Assembly: GCA_904390925.1 (NCBI GenBank)
Contig: CAJFMB010000006.1
Location: 1-56,113, forward strand
DNA length: 56,113 bases
Source: an uncultured Subdoligranulum sp.
GTDB lineage: Bacteria > Bacillota > Clostridia > Oscillospirales > Ruminococcaceae
Direction: 5' to 3'
Positions 7,634-17,433 of the stretch are shown here, in pieces. A program made the position numbers and the translations under genes. The notes under the pieces were generated by a model. The model worked only from the letters and a program-made list of their open reading frames with translations. It searched no databases and was not told where the DNA came from. Position 1 is the stretch's first letter; every line of letters begins with the position of its first letter.

Positions 7634-9892
7634 CTGCCACAGATTGCAAAGGTGGCGGTCAGTGATGCCACCATCCATTTCGACAAACTCTATTCTTATT
7701 TGATTCCGGACCAGCTGACCGGCAAAGTCTGGCCGGGCAGTCTAGTCCTGGCCCCCTTTGGCTCCGGCAACCGTCCCCGCATGGCGGTGGTGCTGGAATG
7801 CGGGGAAGATCCTGCCCCGGATGCCCGCCTCAAGACACTGCTGGACGCGGCTCCGGAGGAGGCACGGCTGACGCCGGACCTGATTGCGCTGGTTCGCTTT
7901 CTCAAAGATCGGACCTTCTGCACCTGGTACGAGGCCGTCCGGGCCATGATCCCGTACGGCGCCCAGTATCAGCCGGTGGAGGAAGATGGCCGTTGGGTGG
8001 TGCGCAGCCGGCTTTCCCGCACCGAGGAAACGGTCTACACACTGGCGGCACCGCTGCCTGCAAAACCCAAACCCGGCCCCAAACAGCTGGCCGCTGTGGC
8101 GGCGCTGGAAAAAGGCCCCTTGAGCAAGCGGGAACTGAATGAACAGGGCATCTCGGATGCCACCCTCAAAACCCTCTGTGACAAGGGGGTGCTGGCGGCA
8201 GGCAAACGGGACAAACCCATTGACCTGTTTGCGGCCATTCCCTTTGATCCGCAGCCCCTGGAACTTTCCCCGGAGCAGCAGGCGGCCTATGACGCGCTGG
8301 AGACGGATCTTCTTTCAGGACAGCCCCGCGCCGCTCTGCTGTACGGCGTCACCGGCAGCGGAAAAACGGCAGTCTTTCTCAAACTGATTGAAAAGACGCT
8401 GGAACTGGGCCGCAAGGCGCTGGTCCTGGTGCCGGAAATCAGCCTGACGCCGCAGATGATCCGCCGCCTGAAAGAGACGTTTGGCAGCCGGCTGGCGGTA
8501 CAGCATTCCGCCCTCAACAATACCGAGCGGCTTTTGCAGTGGCGGATGATCCAGTCAGGGCGGGCGGATATTGTGGTAGGAACCCGCAGCGCGATTTTTG
8601 CACCGCTGCAAAATATCGGCCTGATCCTCATGGATGAGGAACAGGAACATACCTACCAGAGCGAATCGGCCCCCCGGTACTCTGCCCATGATGTGGCCCG
8701 CAAGCGGGCTGCCGCCGAAAAATCCCTGCTGGTCTTTGCCTCAGCCACCCCGCGTACCGAAACCTATTATGCGGCCAAGGCCGGGCGTCTGCGGCTGGTC
8801 ACGCTGAACCAGCGCTATGGCGGCCGCCCTCTGCCATCGGTGGATTTCATTGATATGCGGGCAGAACTGGCCGCCGGCAACCCCCGGGAGGTCAGTGCCC
8901 GCCTGATCCAGGAGCTGAACACCAACCTGCAAAACGGCCAGCAGAGTATCCTTCTGCTCAACCGCCGCGGCTACCGCACGGTGGGAATGTGCACCGTCTG
9001 CGGCCATGTGATCAAATGCCCCAACTGCAGCGTGCCGATGGTATATCATAAACCCCAGCAGGCGCTGCTCTGTCATCACTGCGGGCACCAGGTACACCCG
9101 GTCCCGCAGAGCTGCCCCGAATGCGGCGGCAAGATGACCTACAGCGGATTCGGCACCCAGCGGGTCGAGGAGGAACTGGCGGAGCTGCTGCCGACTGCCC
9201 GCATCCTGCGCATGGATCAGGACTCGACCATGCAAAAAAATTCCCATGAGCGGATGCTTGCCCAGTTTGCAGCAGGGAAGTATGATATTCTTCTGGGAAC
9301 TCAGATGGTGGCCAAAGGGCTGGATTTCGCCAAGGTCACGTTGGTGGGGGTACTTGGCATTGATTCCATGCTGTTCGGGCAGGGCTTCCGCGCCTATGAA
9401 ACGGTGTTCAGCCTGGTCACCCAGGTGGTGGGACGTTGCGGCCGCGCCGATCTGCCCGGCCGCGCCCTGATCCAGACCACGGTTCCGGGGCATCCGGTTC
9501 TGCAGCTGGCGGCACAGCAGGATTATCCTGCCTTTTTCCGGCAGGAGATTGCCTTCCGCAAGTTTGGCCTCTACCCGCCGTTTTGCACCTTCTGCGTGGC
9601 GGGATTCACCGGCAAGCAGGAAGGCGCTGTCTGCCAGGCGGCATTTGCCTTCAGCCGGTTGCTGGCGGAACTGGCCGCAAAGCATCCGGACATTCCGCTG
9701 CGGCTGCTGGGCCCTGCGCCCATGAATATCAGCATGCTGAACGGAAAATACCGGTACAAGCTGACCATCAAATGCCGGGGGGATTCTGCCTTCCGCAGCC
9801 TGATGCGCGCCGCACTGGATGCCTATGCCAAGGCAAAGTGGCCGGCAAAGGCGTCAGTGGTGCTGGATTTCAACTCCGACGGAGATATGTAA
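7634..9892 (+). CDS. priA: Primosomal protein N' (replication restart helicase PriA)
   Basis: Superfamily 2 helicase that reloads the replisome at stalled forks. It has an N-terminal DNA-binding domain, Walker A GVTGSGKT near residue 240, and DEEQEHTYQSE as the Walker B/DEEH equivalent. A Cys-rich zinc domain (CTVC, CPNC, CHHC, CPEC pairs) interrupts the helicase, and GTQMVAKGLDF lies in the second RecA fold. The start is unusual. AAAGGAGG at 7617-7624 lies 9 bases before CTG at 7634, which would give an N-terminus PQIAKVAVSD after Met. The other choices are TTG at 7610, which places that Shine-Dalgarno inside the gene, and GTG at 7652, which is too far from it. Confidence 0.93.
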   Translation: MPQIAKVAVSDATIHFDKLYSYLIPDQLTGKVWPGSLVLAPFGSGNRPRMAVVLECGEDPAPDARLKTLLDAAPEEARLTPDLIALVRFLKDRTFCTWYEAVRAMIPYGAQYQPVEEDGRWVVRSRLSRTEETVYTLAAPLPAKPKPGPKQLAAVAALEKGPLSKRELNEQGISDATLKTLCDKGVLAAGKRDKPIDLFAAIPFDPQPLELSPEQQAAYDALETDLLSGQPRAALLYGVTGSGKTAVFLKLIEKTLELGRKALVLVPEISLTPQMIRRLKETFGSRLAVQHSALNNTERLLQWRMIQSGRADIVVGTRSAIFAPLQNIGLILMDEEQEHTYQSESAPRYSAHDVARKRAAAEKSLLVFASATPRTETYYAAKAGRLRLVTLNQRYGGRPLPSVDFIDMRAELAAGNPREVSARLIQELNTNLQNGQQSILLLNRRGYRTVGMCTVCGHVIKCPNCSVPMVYHKPQQALLCHHCGHQVHPVPQSCPECGGKMTYSGFGTQRVEEELAELLPTARILRMDQDSTMQKNSHERMLAQFAAGKYDILLGTQMVAKGLDFAKVTLVGVLGIDSMLFGQGFRAYETVFSLVTQVVGRCGRADLPGRALIQTTVPGHPVLQLAAQQDYPAFFRQEIAFRKFGLYPPFCTFCVAGFTGKQEGAVCQAAFAFSRLLAELAAKHPDIPLRLLGPAPMNISMLNGKYRYKLTIKCRGDSAFRSLMRAALDAYAKAKWPAKASVVLDFNSDGDM

Positions 9893-9936
9893 CAAATCAT
9901 ATTCTATATACAACCATTTTATGGAGGTAATGTATC

Positions 9937-10449
9937 ATGGCACTTCGCAATATTGTCAAGGATGGCGACCCGATTCTGAAAAAAGTCTGCCGCCCTGTCA
10001 CCAAGTTTGACGACCGTCTGGCCACTCTGCTGGACGATATGAAGGAGACACTGCTGGATGCCGACGGACTGGGTCTGGCCGGCCCGCAGGTGGGCTACAT
10101 GCGCCGGCTGTTCATCTGCCTGGATGACCGTGACCTGCCGGAGGAAATCCCGGCCAATTACGAGTACAAGGTGATTGAGTTCATCAACCCGGAAATCCTG
10201 GAACTCAGCGATGAGAAGGTGGAGCTCTACGAGGGCTGCCTTTCCTTTCCGGGCCACAACGGAGCCATTGCCCGGTCCAAGCATGTCAAGGTCAAGGCAC
10301 AGGACCGCAACGGCAACTGGTTCACCATGGAGGCCGACGATATGCTGGCCCGCTGCATCCAGCACGAGAACAATCACCTGGACGGCATCACCATCATGGA
10401 CCTGGCCACCCATTTCTATGAGGATGACCACCCTGAGGACGCCGAATAA
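9937..10449 (+). CDS. def: Peptide deformylase
   Basis: Removes the N-formyl group from nascent proteins. All three family motifs are visible in 170 residues: GLGLAGPQVG near residue 45, EGCLSFPG near 100 and HENNHLDG near 145. The Cys of motif 2 and the two His of motif 3 bind the metal. The start has GGAGG 9 bases upstream. It directly precedes fmt, which makes the formylated initiator, the classic def-fmt pairing. Confidence 0.96.
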   Translation: MALRNIVKDGDPILKKVCRPVTKFDDRLATLLDDMKETLLDADGLGLAGPQVGYMRRLFICLDDRDLPEEIPANYEYKVIEFINPEILELSDEKVELYEGCLSFPGHNGAIARSKHVKVKAQDRNGNWFTMEADDMLARCIQHENNHLDGITIMDLATHFYEDDHPEDAE

Positions 10450-10469
10450 TCATTGACCGGAAACATAAC

Positions 10470-10490
10470 CCGTCTGCCGGCGGCAGACGG
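10470..10490 (+). repeat. Hairpin between def and fmt
   Basis: A perfect 9-base-pair stem, CCGTCTGCC with GGCAGACGG, has a 3-base loop and is followed by ATTTCTCATT. The U tract is poor, so it is probably a partial terminator or processing signal. Confidence 0.55.
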
Positions 10491-10517
10491 ATTTCTCATT
10501 GGGAGGGGAATCCAGTT

Positions 10518-11438
10518 TTGAAGATTCTGTTCATGGGTACGCCGGATCTTGCCGCGCAGAGCCTTGCAGCCCTGTTGGATGCAGGACATGAAATCTGCGC
10601 CGTCTACACCCGCGCCGACAAGCCGGTCGGCCGCAAGCAGGTACTTACCGCACCGCCGGTCAAACAGCTGGCGGTACAGCACAATATCCCGGTCTACCAG
10701 CCTGCCACCCTGCGGGACGGCGAGGCAGAAAAGGTGTTCCGGACACTGGCTCCCGACCTGGTGGTTGTGGTGGCCTATGGGCGGATTCTGCCGCCGGAAC
10801 TGCTGCACATTGCCCGGCTGGGCTGCATCAATCTGCATGTGTCGCTTTTGCCCAAATACCGGGGTTCTGCCCCCATTCAGTGGGCGGTGATCCACGGTGA
10901 TGCCGAGACTGGCGTCACCATCATGCAGCTGGACGAAGGTTGTGACACCGGTGACATCCTGATGGTGGAAAAGGTCGCAATTGACCCGGAGGAAACCTCC
11001 GGCGAGCTGTTTGACCGGGTGGCTGATATCGGTGCCAAAACACTGGTCCGTGCGGTTTCCCTGCTGGAAGAGGGGAAACTCACCCCCGTCAAGCAGGATG
11101 AGGCTCAGGCAACCCAGGCACCCATGCTCAAAAAAGAGATGGCCCGGTTTACCTTTGATGCCCCAGCGGAGACCCTGCACAATCTGGTGCGCGGTATGAA
11201 TCCCTGGCCCATGGCATTTTTTGAGTATGGCGGCAAGAAAGTGAAAGTACTTGTCAGCCGCACTGCCAAAAATTCTGCGTCTGCCCCGGCGGGGACTGTA
11301 CTTTCCACCAAACCCCTCACCATTGCCTGTGCCGAGGGTGCGCTGCAGCTGTTGCAGGTCACACCGGAAGGCGGCAAGTCGATGGAAGGCACTGCCTGGG
11401 CAGCCGGCCGCCGTCTGAAACCGGGGGAGAGCCTGTGA
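10518..11438 (+). CDS. fmt: Methionyl-tRNA formyltransferase
   Basis: Formylates Met-tRNAfMet with 10-formyl-THF. The 306-residue protein opens with KILFMGTPDLAA. It contains the catalytic stretch INLHVSLLPKYRGSAPIQWA (Asn, His) and the later DTGDIL motif. The start is TTG, set by GGGAGGGG 9 bases upstream; there is no ATG or GTG that fits. The stop overlaps the next start by four bases (GTGA), so fmt and rsmB are translationally coupled. Confidence 0.95.
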   Translation: MKILFMGTPDLAAQSLAALLDAGHEICAVYTRADKPVGRKQVLTAPPVKQLAVQHNIPVYQPATLRDGEAEKVFRTLAPDLVVVVAYGRILPPELLHIARLGCINLHVSLLPKYRGSAPIQWAVIHGDAETGVTIMQLDEGCDTGDILMVEKVAIDPEETSGELFDRVADIGAKTLVRAVSLLEEGKLTPVKQDEAQATQAPMLKKEMARFTFDAPAETLHNLVRGMNPWPMAFFEYGGKKVKVLVSRTAKNSASAPAGTVLSTKPLTIACAEGALQLLQVTPEGGKSMEGTAWAAGRRLKPGESL

Positions 11439-12757
11439 CGCCCCGCGCGCTGGCCGTCCGTGCCCTGATGCACCAGGAGAAAAACGGGTACGCCAATCTG
11501 GTGCTGGACGGTGAACTCAAACGTTGCCAGCCGCCGCTGGACAGCCGGGATGCCGCCTTCGCCGCCCGTATTTTTTATACAACGGTGGAGCGTCAGCGGC
11601 TGCTGGATTTCTGCCTTTCGCAGTACATCCGCAAACCGCTGGCAAAACTGGATGCCCCGGTGAGGGCAATTCTGCGCTCCGGACTGGCCCAGGGCCGGTA
11701 TCTGGATGTGCCGGTATCCGCCGCAGTCAATGAGTCGGTCAAGCTGACCCGTGCCTTTGGCAAGGTGAGTGCGGCCGGCATGGTCAATGCGGTGCTGCGC
11801 CGGGCGCTGACCGTCCGGCCGGAAACGGCGGATTTCCCCGATCCTCAGACCCGACTGGCGGTACTTTACAGCCTGTCGGACCCGATTGCGCAGCTCCTCT
11901 ACCGGACTTATGGGGAAGAGGCCTTCGCCATTGCCGAAGCCTTCTATGCCCAGGACAAGCACGAAACGGCCATCCGTGTCAATCCTCTCCGCACAAGCGA
12001 TGCCGGGCTGACTGACCTGCTGACGCAGGAAGGCTGCACAGTAACGCCTGGCCCATGGCCGCGCTGCCTTCTGGTACAGTTTGCCGGGTCTCCCGCTGCC
12101 ACAAAGGCTTTTCCCCGGGGACTTTACCATGTGCAGGGGCTTGCCTCCCAGTTTGCGGCCGAATGCGTACAGGCTCGGCCCGGGCAGCGGGTCTTGGATC
12201 TCTGCGCCGCGCCGGGCGGCAAAAGTCTGACGCTGGCCGGGGCCATGGAAAACAGGGGAGAGCTGGTCAGCTGTGACGCGGTGCAAGGACGCCTGCCGCT
12301 GATCGAAACCGCTTTTGCACGCTGCGGCGTCACCTGCGGCAGGGTACTGGTCAACGATGCCTCCCGGCCCAACGATTCCCTTGGAACCTTTGACCGCATC
12401 CTCTGCGATGTGCCCTGCAGTGGTCTTGGCGTCATCGGCAAGAAACCGGATGTGCGTTACAAGACGCTGGAGGGCCTGCAAAGTCTTGTGACTTTACAGG
12501 CAAAGATCCTGGAAACCGCAGCAGGGTATCTTGCCGACGGCGGCCGTTTGGTCTACTCTACCTGCACCATCAACCCGGCAGAAAATGAGCAGCAGGTACG
12601 CGCCTTCTGCGCTGCCCATCCGGAATTTTCCGTGCTCGCCCCGGCGCAGGCCCCCCAAGGTGCCATTGTAAGCGACTACGGCACCCTGCTTTTGCCCAAC
12701 CGCACCGGCACGGACGGCTTTTTTGCTGCAATTTTGTTCCGCCAGGCGGTAAAATAA
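11435..12757 (+). CDS. rsmB: 16S rRNA m5C967 methyltransferase RsmB
   Basis: A 440-residue SAM-dependent RNA methyltransferase. The N-terminal 130 residues resemble NusB (RALAVRALMHQEKNGYANL). The C-terminal domain has the SAM motif DLCAAPGGKSL, the catalytic-site motif DVPCSGLGVIGKKPD and STCTINPAENEQQV, with the two Cys of the mechanism. It starts with GTG overlapping the fmt stop. The same fmt-rsmB-rlmN order is seen in Bacillus. Confidence 0.94.
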   Translation: MTPRALAVRALMHQEKNGYANLVLDGELKRCQPPLDSRDAAFAARIFYTTVERQRLLDFCLSQYIRKPLAKLDAPVRAILRSGLAQGRYLDVPVSAAVNESVKLTRAFGKVSAAGMVNAVLRRALTVRPETADFPDPQTRLAVLYSLSDPIAQLLYRTYGEEAFAIAEAFYAQDKHETAIRVNPLRTSDAGLTDLLTQEGCTVTPGPWPRCLLVQFAGSPAATKAFPRGLYHVQGLASQFAAECVQARPGQRVLDLCAAPGGKSLTLAGAMENRGELVSCDAVQGRLPLIETAFARCGVTCGRVLVNDASRPNDSLGTFDRILCDVPCSGLGVIGKKPDVRYKTLEGLQSLVTLQAKILETAAGYLADGGRLVYSTCTINPAENEQQVRAFCAAHPEFSVLAPAQAPQGAIVSDYGTLLLPNRTGTDGFFAAILFRQAVK

Positions 12758-12785
12758 TATCAAAATTCTAAAAATTTGAAGGAAG

Positions 12786-12816
12786 TTCACAATTCCTGCC
12801 GGAAATGTACTATAAT
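12786..12816 (+). promoter_or_regulatory. Candidate promoter before rlmN
   Basis: TATAAT at 12811-12816 is perfect, but the best upstream element, TTCACA at 12786-12791, is 19 bases away. This is a weak internal promoter at most, in the 99-base gap after rsmB. Confidence 0.4.
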
Positions 12817-12856
12817 AGGTTGATGAATTGTGTGACGAGAAAGGAGAAAGCCTGAT

Positions 12857-13945
12857 ATGATGCCCAACACCACGCAAGCTCAGCCGGTTTGTCTGTCGGA
12901 TCTGACCCAGGACAAGCTGGCGGAGTATCTTCAGTCGCTGGGACAGCCGGCTTTCCGCGCCAAGCAGATCTACAAATGGATTCACCAGAAGCTCGTCACC
13001 GATTTCTCCGCCATGACCGACCAGCCCAAAGCGCTGATTGAACAGCTGAAACAGAGCTGCACCATTGCGGCTCCTGCCATCCGGCGCAAGCAGTGCTCCA
13101 GGGACGGAACGGCCAAGTATCTTCTGCAGCTGGCTGACGGCAATTGCATTGAGACCGTCCTGATGCGCTATCATTACGGCAACTCGGTGTGTGTGTCCAC
13201 CCAGGTGGGCTGCGCGATGGGCTGCCGTTTCTGTGCCTCCACCCAGGCGGGTCGCGTCCGCGACCTGACGGCAGGGGAAATTGCCAGCGAGGTCTACACA
13301 GTCCAGCGGGATACCGGCGAGCGGGTTTCCCACATTGTCCTCATGGGCATCGGAGAGCCGCTGCACAACTTTGACAACGTGATGGACTTTCTCACCATTA
13401 TTTCCAGCCCGGGCGGGCTCAACATCGGCATGCGCAACATCAGCCTGTCCACCTGCGGCCTGGTACCCAAGATTGATGAGCTGGCCAAGCGCAAACTGCA
13501 ATTGACCCTGTCCATTTCGCTGCATGCGCCGAACAACGCCATGCGCAGCAGCATGATGCCGGTGAACAACGCCTATCCCCTGGAACAGCTGATTCCGGCC
13601 TGCCGCCGTTATCAGCAGGTGACCGGACGGCGGATCAGTTTTGAGTATTCCATGGTGCGCGGCGTCAATGATTCGCCCGAGACCGCCCGGGAACTGGCCC
13701 ATCTCATTCGCGGCATGGGGGCCCATGTCAATCTGATTCCCATCAATCCGGTGGACGGCAGCCCGTATTCCGCCACCGACGACAAAAATATCCGCCGTTT
13801 CCGCGATCTTCTGGAGCAGCTGGGCGTCAACGCCACCGTGCGCCGCCGTCTCGGCACAGACATCAGCGCGGCCTGCGGCCAGCTACGGCGCGAGGACGCC
13901 CAACAGGCGGCCAAATCAGCGATGGAAAGGAACCAAAGCACATGA
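12857..13945 (+). CDS. rlmN: Dual-specificity RNA methyltransferase RlmN
   Basis: Radical-SAM enzyme that methylates C2 of A2503 in 23S rRNA and A37 in some tRNAs. The 362-residue protein has the cluster motif CAMGCRFC near residue 120, GIGEPLHN near 165 and the conserved Cys in NISLSTCGLVP. The start lies 10 bases after AAAGGAG; a second ATG follows directly. The 3' end overlaps prpC by four bases (ATGA). Confidence 0.95.
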   Translation: MMPNTTQAQPVCLSDLTQDKLAEYLQSLGQPAFRAKQIYKWIHQKLVTDFSAMTDQPKALIEQLKQSCTIAAPAIRRKQCSRDGTAKYLLQLADGNCIETVLMRYHYGNSVCVSTQVGCAMGCRFCASTQAGRVRDLTAGEIASEVYTVQRDTGERVSHIVLMGIGEPLHNFDNVMDFLTIISSPGGLNIGMRNISLSTCGLVPKIDELAKRKLQLTLSISLHAPNNAMRSSMMPVNNAYPLEQLIPACRRYQQVTGRRISFEYSMVRGVNDSPETARELAHLIRGMGAHVNLIPINPVDGSPYSATDDKNIRRFRDLLEQLGVNATVRRRLGTDISAACGQLRREDAQQAAKSAMERNQST

Positions 13946-14691
13946 AACTTGCGGCGCTAACGGATATTGGCAGCTGCCGGCAGGAAAACCAGGACAATTA
14001 CTGCAGCCAGCAACTGCCCGACGGTTCCGGCTGGGGCATTGTCTGTGACGGCATGGGCGGTGCCAACGGGGGCCGGGTGGCTGCCAAGATTGCCACCGAC
14101 ACAATGCTGCAATACTTCACCCGTCAGCTGAAAAATCTGCGCCATGGGGAGGAAAAGCAGTTTATCATGCACGGATTTGACATTACCAACCGTGCGGTTT
14201 ATGATAAGGCTACGTCCGACCCGGATATGCTGGGCATGGGCACCACCGGTGTCTGTGCCTATCTGTACGGCAACATGGCGCATATCGTCCATGCGGGGGA
14301 CAGCCGCGCGTATCTCTGGCGCAAAGGTGAGATCCGTCAGCTGACCCGTGACCATTCGATGGTACAGCAGCTGGTGGACAGCGGCCAGATCACCAAGGAG
14401 CAGGCGGCGGCCCATCCCCAGAAAAACTTGATCACCCGGGCGCTGGGGGTGTCGGCCAACATTGTGCCGGAATACAATCGCTGTGATGTGGAAACCGGTG
14501 ATGTGCTGCTTCTCTGTACTGACGGGCTGACCAACATGGTCCCGGATGAGGAGATTGCACTGATTTTGCAGGAAACCACTTTTTTCGATGCACCGCGCAT
14601 TCTGGTGGAACGCGCCCTCAAGGGCGGCGGCCAGGACAACATCACAGTGCTTTTGATGGGCGTGGAAACAACGGAGGAGACAAATGGATAA
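13942..14691 (+). CDS. prpC: PP2C-family Ser/Thr phosphatase (Stp/PrpC)
   Basis: Metal-dependent phosphatase that reverses PrkC phosphorylation. The 249-residue protein has the PP2C motifs DIGSCRQENQDNY (residues 7-19), CDGMGGANGG (metal-binding Asp), GTTGVCAYLYG, HAGDSRAYLW, LCTDGLTNMV and GGGQDNITVLL. It overlaps rlmN by four bases and prkC by eight, so the kinase and phosphatase are co-translated. It is cytosolic, with no membrane segment. Confidence 0.96.
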   Translation: MKLAALTDIGSCRQENQDNYCSQQLPDGSGWGIVCDGMGGANGGRVAAKIATDTMLQYFTRQLKNLRHGEEKQFIMHGFDITNRAVYDKATSDPDMLGMGTTGVCAYLYGNMAHIVHAGDSRAYLWRKGEIRQLTRDHSMVQQLVDSGQITKEQAAAHPQKNLITRALGVSANIVPEYNRCDVETGDVLLLCTDGLTNMVPDEEIALILQETTFFDAPRILVERALKGGGQDNITVLLMGVETTEETNG

Positions 14692-16570
14692 TCTGATCGG
14701 CAAAAAGCTGGACGGGCGTTACCTGATCGAGGGCCTGATCGGCGTGGGCGGCATGGCCAATGTCTACCGCGGCAAGGATACACAGACCGGCAATGCCGTT
14801 GCCGTCAAGGTTCTGAAACCGGAACTGATGGACAATGAGGAGCTGGTCCGCCGCTTCAAAAACGAATCCAAGGCGATTTCGATCCTCAACCATCCCAACA
14901 TTGTCAAGGTGTATGACGTGTCGGTGTCGGACAAGATGCAGTACATCGTCATGGAGTACGTGGACGGCATTACGCTGAAGGAATACCTGAAGCAGCGCGG
15001 CGGCGCCCTGACCTGGAAGGAAACCGTGCACTTCGCCATGCAGATTCTGGCAGCGCTGGACCATGCCCACAACAAGGGCATCATTCACCGGGACGTCAAG
15101 CCGCAGAACATCATGCTGCTGGCGGATGGCTCCATCAAGATGATGGATTTCGGCATTGCCCGGTTCTCCCGCGCACAGAGCCAGACGGTCAGCGACAAGG
15201 CCATCGGTTCGGTGCACTATATCAGCCCCGAGCAGGCCAAGGGCGACAAGACCGATGCCCGCACCGATATTTACTCGGTGGGCGTCATGCTCTACGAAAT
15301 GCTCAGCGGACATCTTCCCTTTGATGGCAACGGTGCGGTTTCCATTGCCATCATGCAGATTTCCGAAAAGCCGCGTCCTCTGGCGGAAGTGGCGCCCAAT
15401 GTGCCGGAAGGTCTTCGCCAGATCACCGAGAAGGCAATGAACAAAAGTCCGGATGAGCGCTATCAGTCGGCACGGGAAATGCTCGAGGCAATTGAAGCGT
15501 TCAAACACAACCCTTCTATCAGATTTGAGTATGAGTATATGACTACTGATGCACCGGTAAAGACCATCAACAAGGTGGTCAATGACAGCAAGGCCCGCAG
15601 CAATATCCGCACCCATGACGCACGCCGTGTCGGCCAGGGCGGAGGCCGCGGCGGCAAAAAGCGCAGGCAGAAAAAGGAAAAGCCGTTCTCTGTCGTGCCG
15701 ATTTTTGCCGGTATGGCGGTGGCGTTTGTCATCGGCGCCTTTATTCTGGTCTATCTGATCTTTGCCAACTCCACCAACCCGCTGTTCTCCAGCCGCAATG
15801 ATGTCCAGCTGATTGATTTTGTCGGTGAGACGGAGGACGAGTTTCGCCAGTCCGAGTATTATGCACTGCTGACCCCCAACTGGATCTATGAGAACAACTC
15901 TCAGTATCCGGAGGGCCAGATCTATCAGCAGAACCCCAAGGCCGGCCGTACCGTCAAGGAGGGCCAGACCATCACCCTGCATGTCAGCCTGGGCACCCTT
16001 TGGGTGACGATCCCCGATGACATCATCGGCAAGGAGAAGGATGACGCCGAGGCAGAAATCAAGGAACTGGGTGTGAGCAAGGTCGTCAGCAGCTTTGTGG
16101 TGGACGACAGTGTGGCATCCGGTACCGTTGTGCGTACCGACCCCGAGGTGGGCCAGCAGGTGGAAGGCGACGCCACCGTCACGCTGTATATTGCGCAGGC
16201 CAGCATCAAGAACAAGGTTGTGCTGACCAGCACCACCGGCCTTTCTGTCGAGGAGGCCCGTGCTGAGCTGGGACGCCTGAATGTGACCCCGCAGGAAGTC
16301 CAGATGAACAGCGACCAGCCGGTGGGCACGGTTCTGAACATGTATCCTTCCGCTGGCACTGAGGTTCGTATCGGCTCCCGCGTTATTCTGTATGTCTCTT
16401 CCGGTGTACCGGAGGTTGTTGCAACACCGGAACCCGTCATCAACGGCGATCCCAACACCGTGATCAAGAGATGGTCCGAGGATCTGGGCAACGGTAACTG
16501 GGAGGATCGCTACCAGACCGGTGACGGCAAGGTTTACCGTGCTGACGGTACCTTCCTGTATCAGGAATGA
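14684..16570 (+). CDS. prkC: PASTA-domain Ser/Thr protein kinase (PrkC/Stk1)
   Basis: Membrane receptor kinase that senses muropeptides through PASTA repeats and controls cell-wall growth and dormancy exit in Firmicutes. Residues 1-275 form the kinase: glycine loop GVGGMANVYRG, Lys in AVKVLKPE, HRDVKPQN near 135 and DFG near 155. A basic linker precedes one transmembrane helix at about 336-358. Three PASTA-type repeats follow outside the cell to about residue 585. A short non-PASTA tail of about 45 residues ends the protein. The stop overlaps the rsgA start (ATGA). Confidence 0.96.
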   Translation: MDNLIGKKLDGRYLIEGLIGVGGMANVYRGKDTQTGNAVAVKVLKPELMDNEELVRRFKNESKAISILNHPNIVKVYDVSVSDKMQYIVMEYVDGITLKEYLKQRGGALTWKETVHFAMQILAALDHAHNKGIIHRDVKPQNIMLLADGSIKMMDFGIARFSRAQSQTVSDKAIGSVHYISPEQAKGDKTDARTDIYSVGVMLYEMLSGHLPFDGNGAVSIAIMQISEKPRPLAEVAPNVPEGLRQITEKAMNKSPDERYQSAREMLEAIEAFKHNPSIRFEYEYMTTDAPVKTINKVVNDSKARSNIRTHDARRVGQGGGRGGKKRRQKKEKPFSVVPIFAGMAVAFVIGAFILVYLIFANSTNPLFSSRNDVQLIDFVGETEDEFRQSEYYALLTPNWIYENNSQYPEGQIYQQNPKAGRTVKEGQTITLHVSLGTLWVTIPDDIIGKEKDDAEAEIKELGVSKVVSSFVVDDSVASGTVVRTDPEVGQQVEGDATVTLYIAQASIKNKVVLTSTTGLSVEEARAELGRLNVTPQEVQMNSDQPVGTVLNMYPSAGTEVRIGSRVILYVSSGVPEVVATPEPVINGDPNTVIKRWSEDLGNGNWEDRYQTGDGKVYRADGTFLYQE

Positions 16571-17433
16571 CGGGCTATGTCACAAAGGGCGTGGGCGGAT
16601 TCTACTACGTTCTTACCGACAGCGGCATCCAGGAATGCCGCGCCCGCGGCATCTTCCGCAAGCGGGGCATCTCGCCTGTGGCGGGGGACAATGTGACTCT
16701 GAATGACGAGGGAAACATGATCGATGAGATCGCGCCCCGGAAAAATGTCTTTATCCGTCCGCCCATTGCCAATCTGGATGTACTGTTCATTGTGGCCAGT
16801 ACAACCCAGCCGGTGCCCAGCACTCTGGTACTGGACAAGCTGACGGCAGCTGCCATTTACCAGAATGTGCAGCCGGTGCTGGTCTTTACCAAGACAGACC
16901 TTTCCACACCGGATACGCTGGCCAGGGATTACGAGGACAGCGGCATTCCGTTGATCTTTGTCCGCTATGATACCGGCGAGGGCCTGGACCAGGTGCGCAG
17001 CTGGATCAAAGGCCGCCTCTGTGCCTTCTGCGGAAACTCCGGCGTGGGAAAATCCACCCTGCTCAATACCATTGCGCCCCAGCTCCACCGGGAAACCGGC
17101 GAGATCAGCCGCAAGCTGGGTCGTGGTCGTCACACTACCCGGGAAACCGAGATCTTCGAGGTTTGCGGCGGGCGCATTGCCGACACCGCAGGCTTTGCCA
17201 GCCTGGAAACCCAGCGGCTTTGCCGCATTCCAAAGGAGCGACTGGAAGAAGTTTTTCCGGAATTTGAGCCTTACCGGCAGCAGTGCCGGTTCATCGGCTG
17301 TTCCCACCGATCGGAAAAAGGCTGTGCTGTCCGCGAAGCATTGGAGGAGGGCAAAATTTCCTCCACCCGTTACGCCAGTTACCTTGCCATGTATGAGGAA
17401 GCGGCGCAGATCAAAGAGTGGGAAACCAAATGA
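16567..17433 (+). CDS. rsgA: Ribosome small-subunit-dependent GTPase RsgA
   Basis: A circularly permuted GTPase that checks 30S maturation. After an OB-fold come the permuted motifs: TKTD (G4) near residue 100, GNSGVGKSTLLN (G1) near 157 and DTAGF (G3) near 205. The C-terminal zinc site CRFIGCSHRSEKGC has the family Cys-Cys-His-Cys pattern. In Bacillus subtilis this gene (yloQ/cpgA) also lies just after prkC. The rpe gene expected next is absent here. Confidence 0.95.
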   Translation: MTGYVTKGVGGFYYVLTDSGIQECRARGIFRKRGISPVAGDNVTLNDEGNMIDEIAPRKNVFIRPPIANLDVLFIVASTTQPVPSTLVLDKLTAAAIYQNVQPVLVFTKTDLSTPDTLARDYEDSGIPLIFVRYDTGEGLDQVRSWIKGRLCAFCGNSGVGKSTLLNTIAPQLHRETGEISRKLGRGRHTTRETEIFEVCGGRIADTAGFASLETQRLCRIPKERLEEVFPEFEPYRQQCRFIGCSHRSEKGCAVREALEEGKISSTRYASYLAMYEEAAQIKEWETK

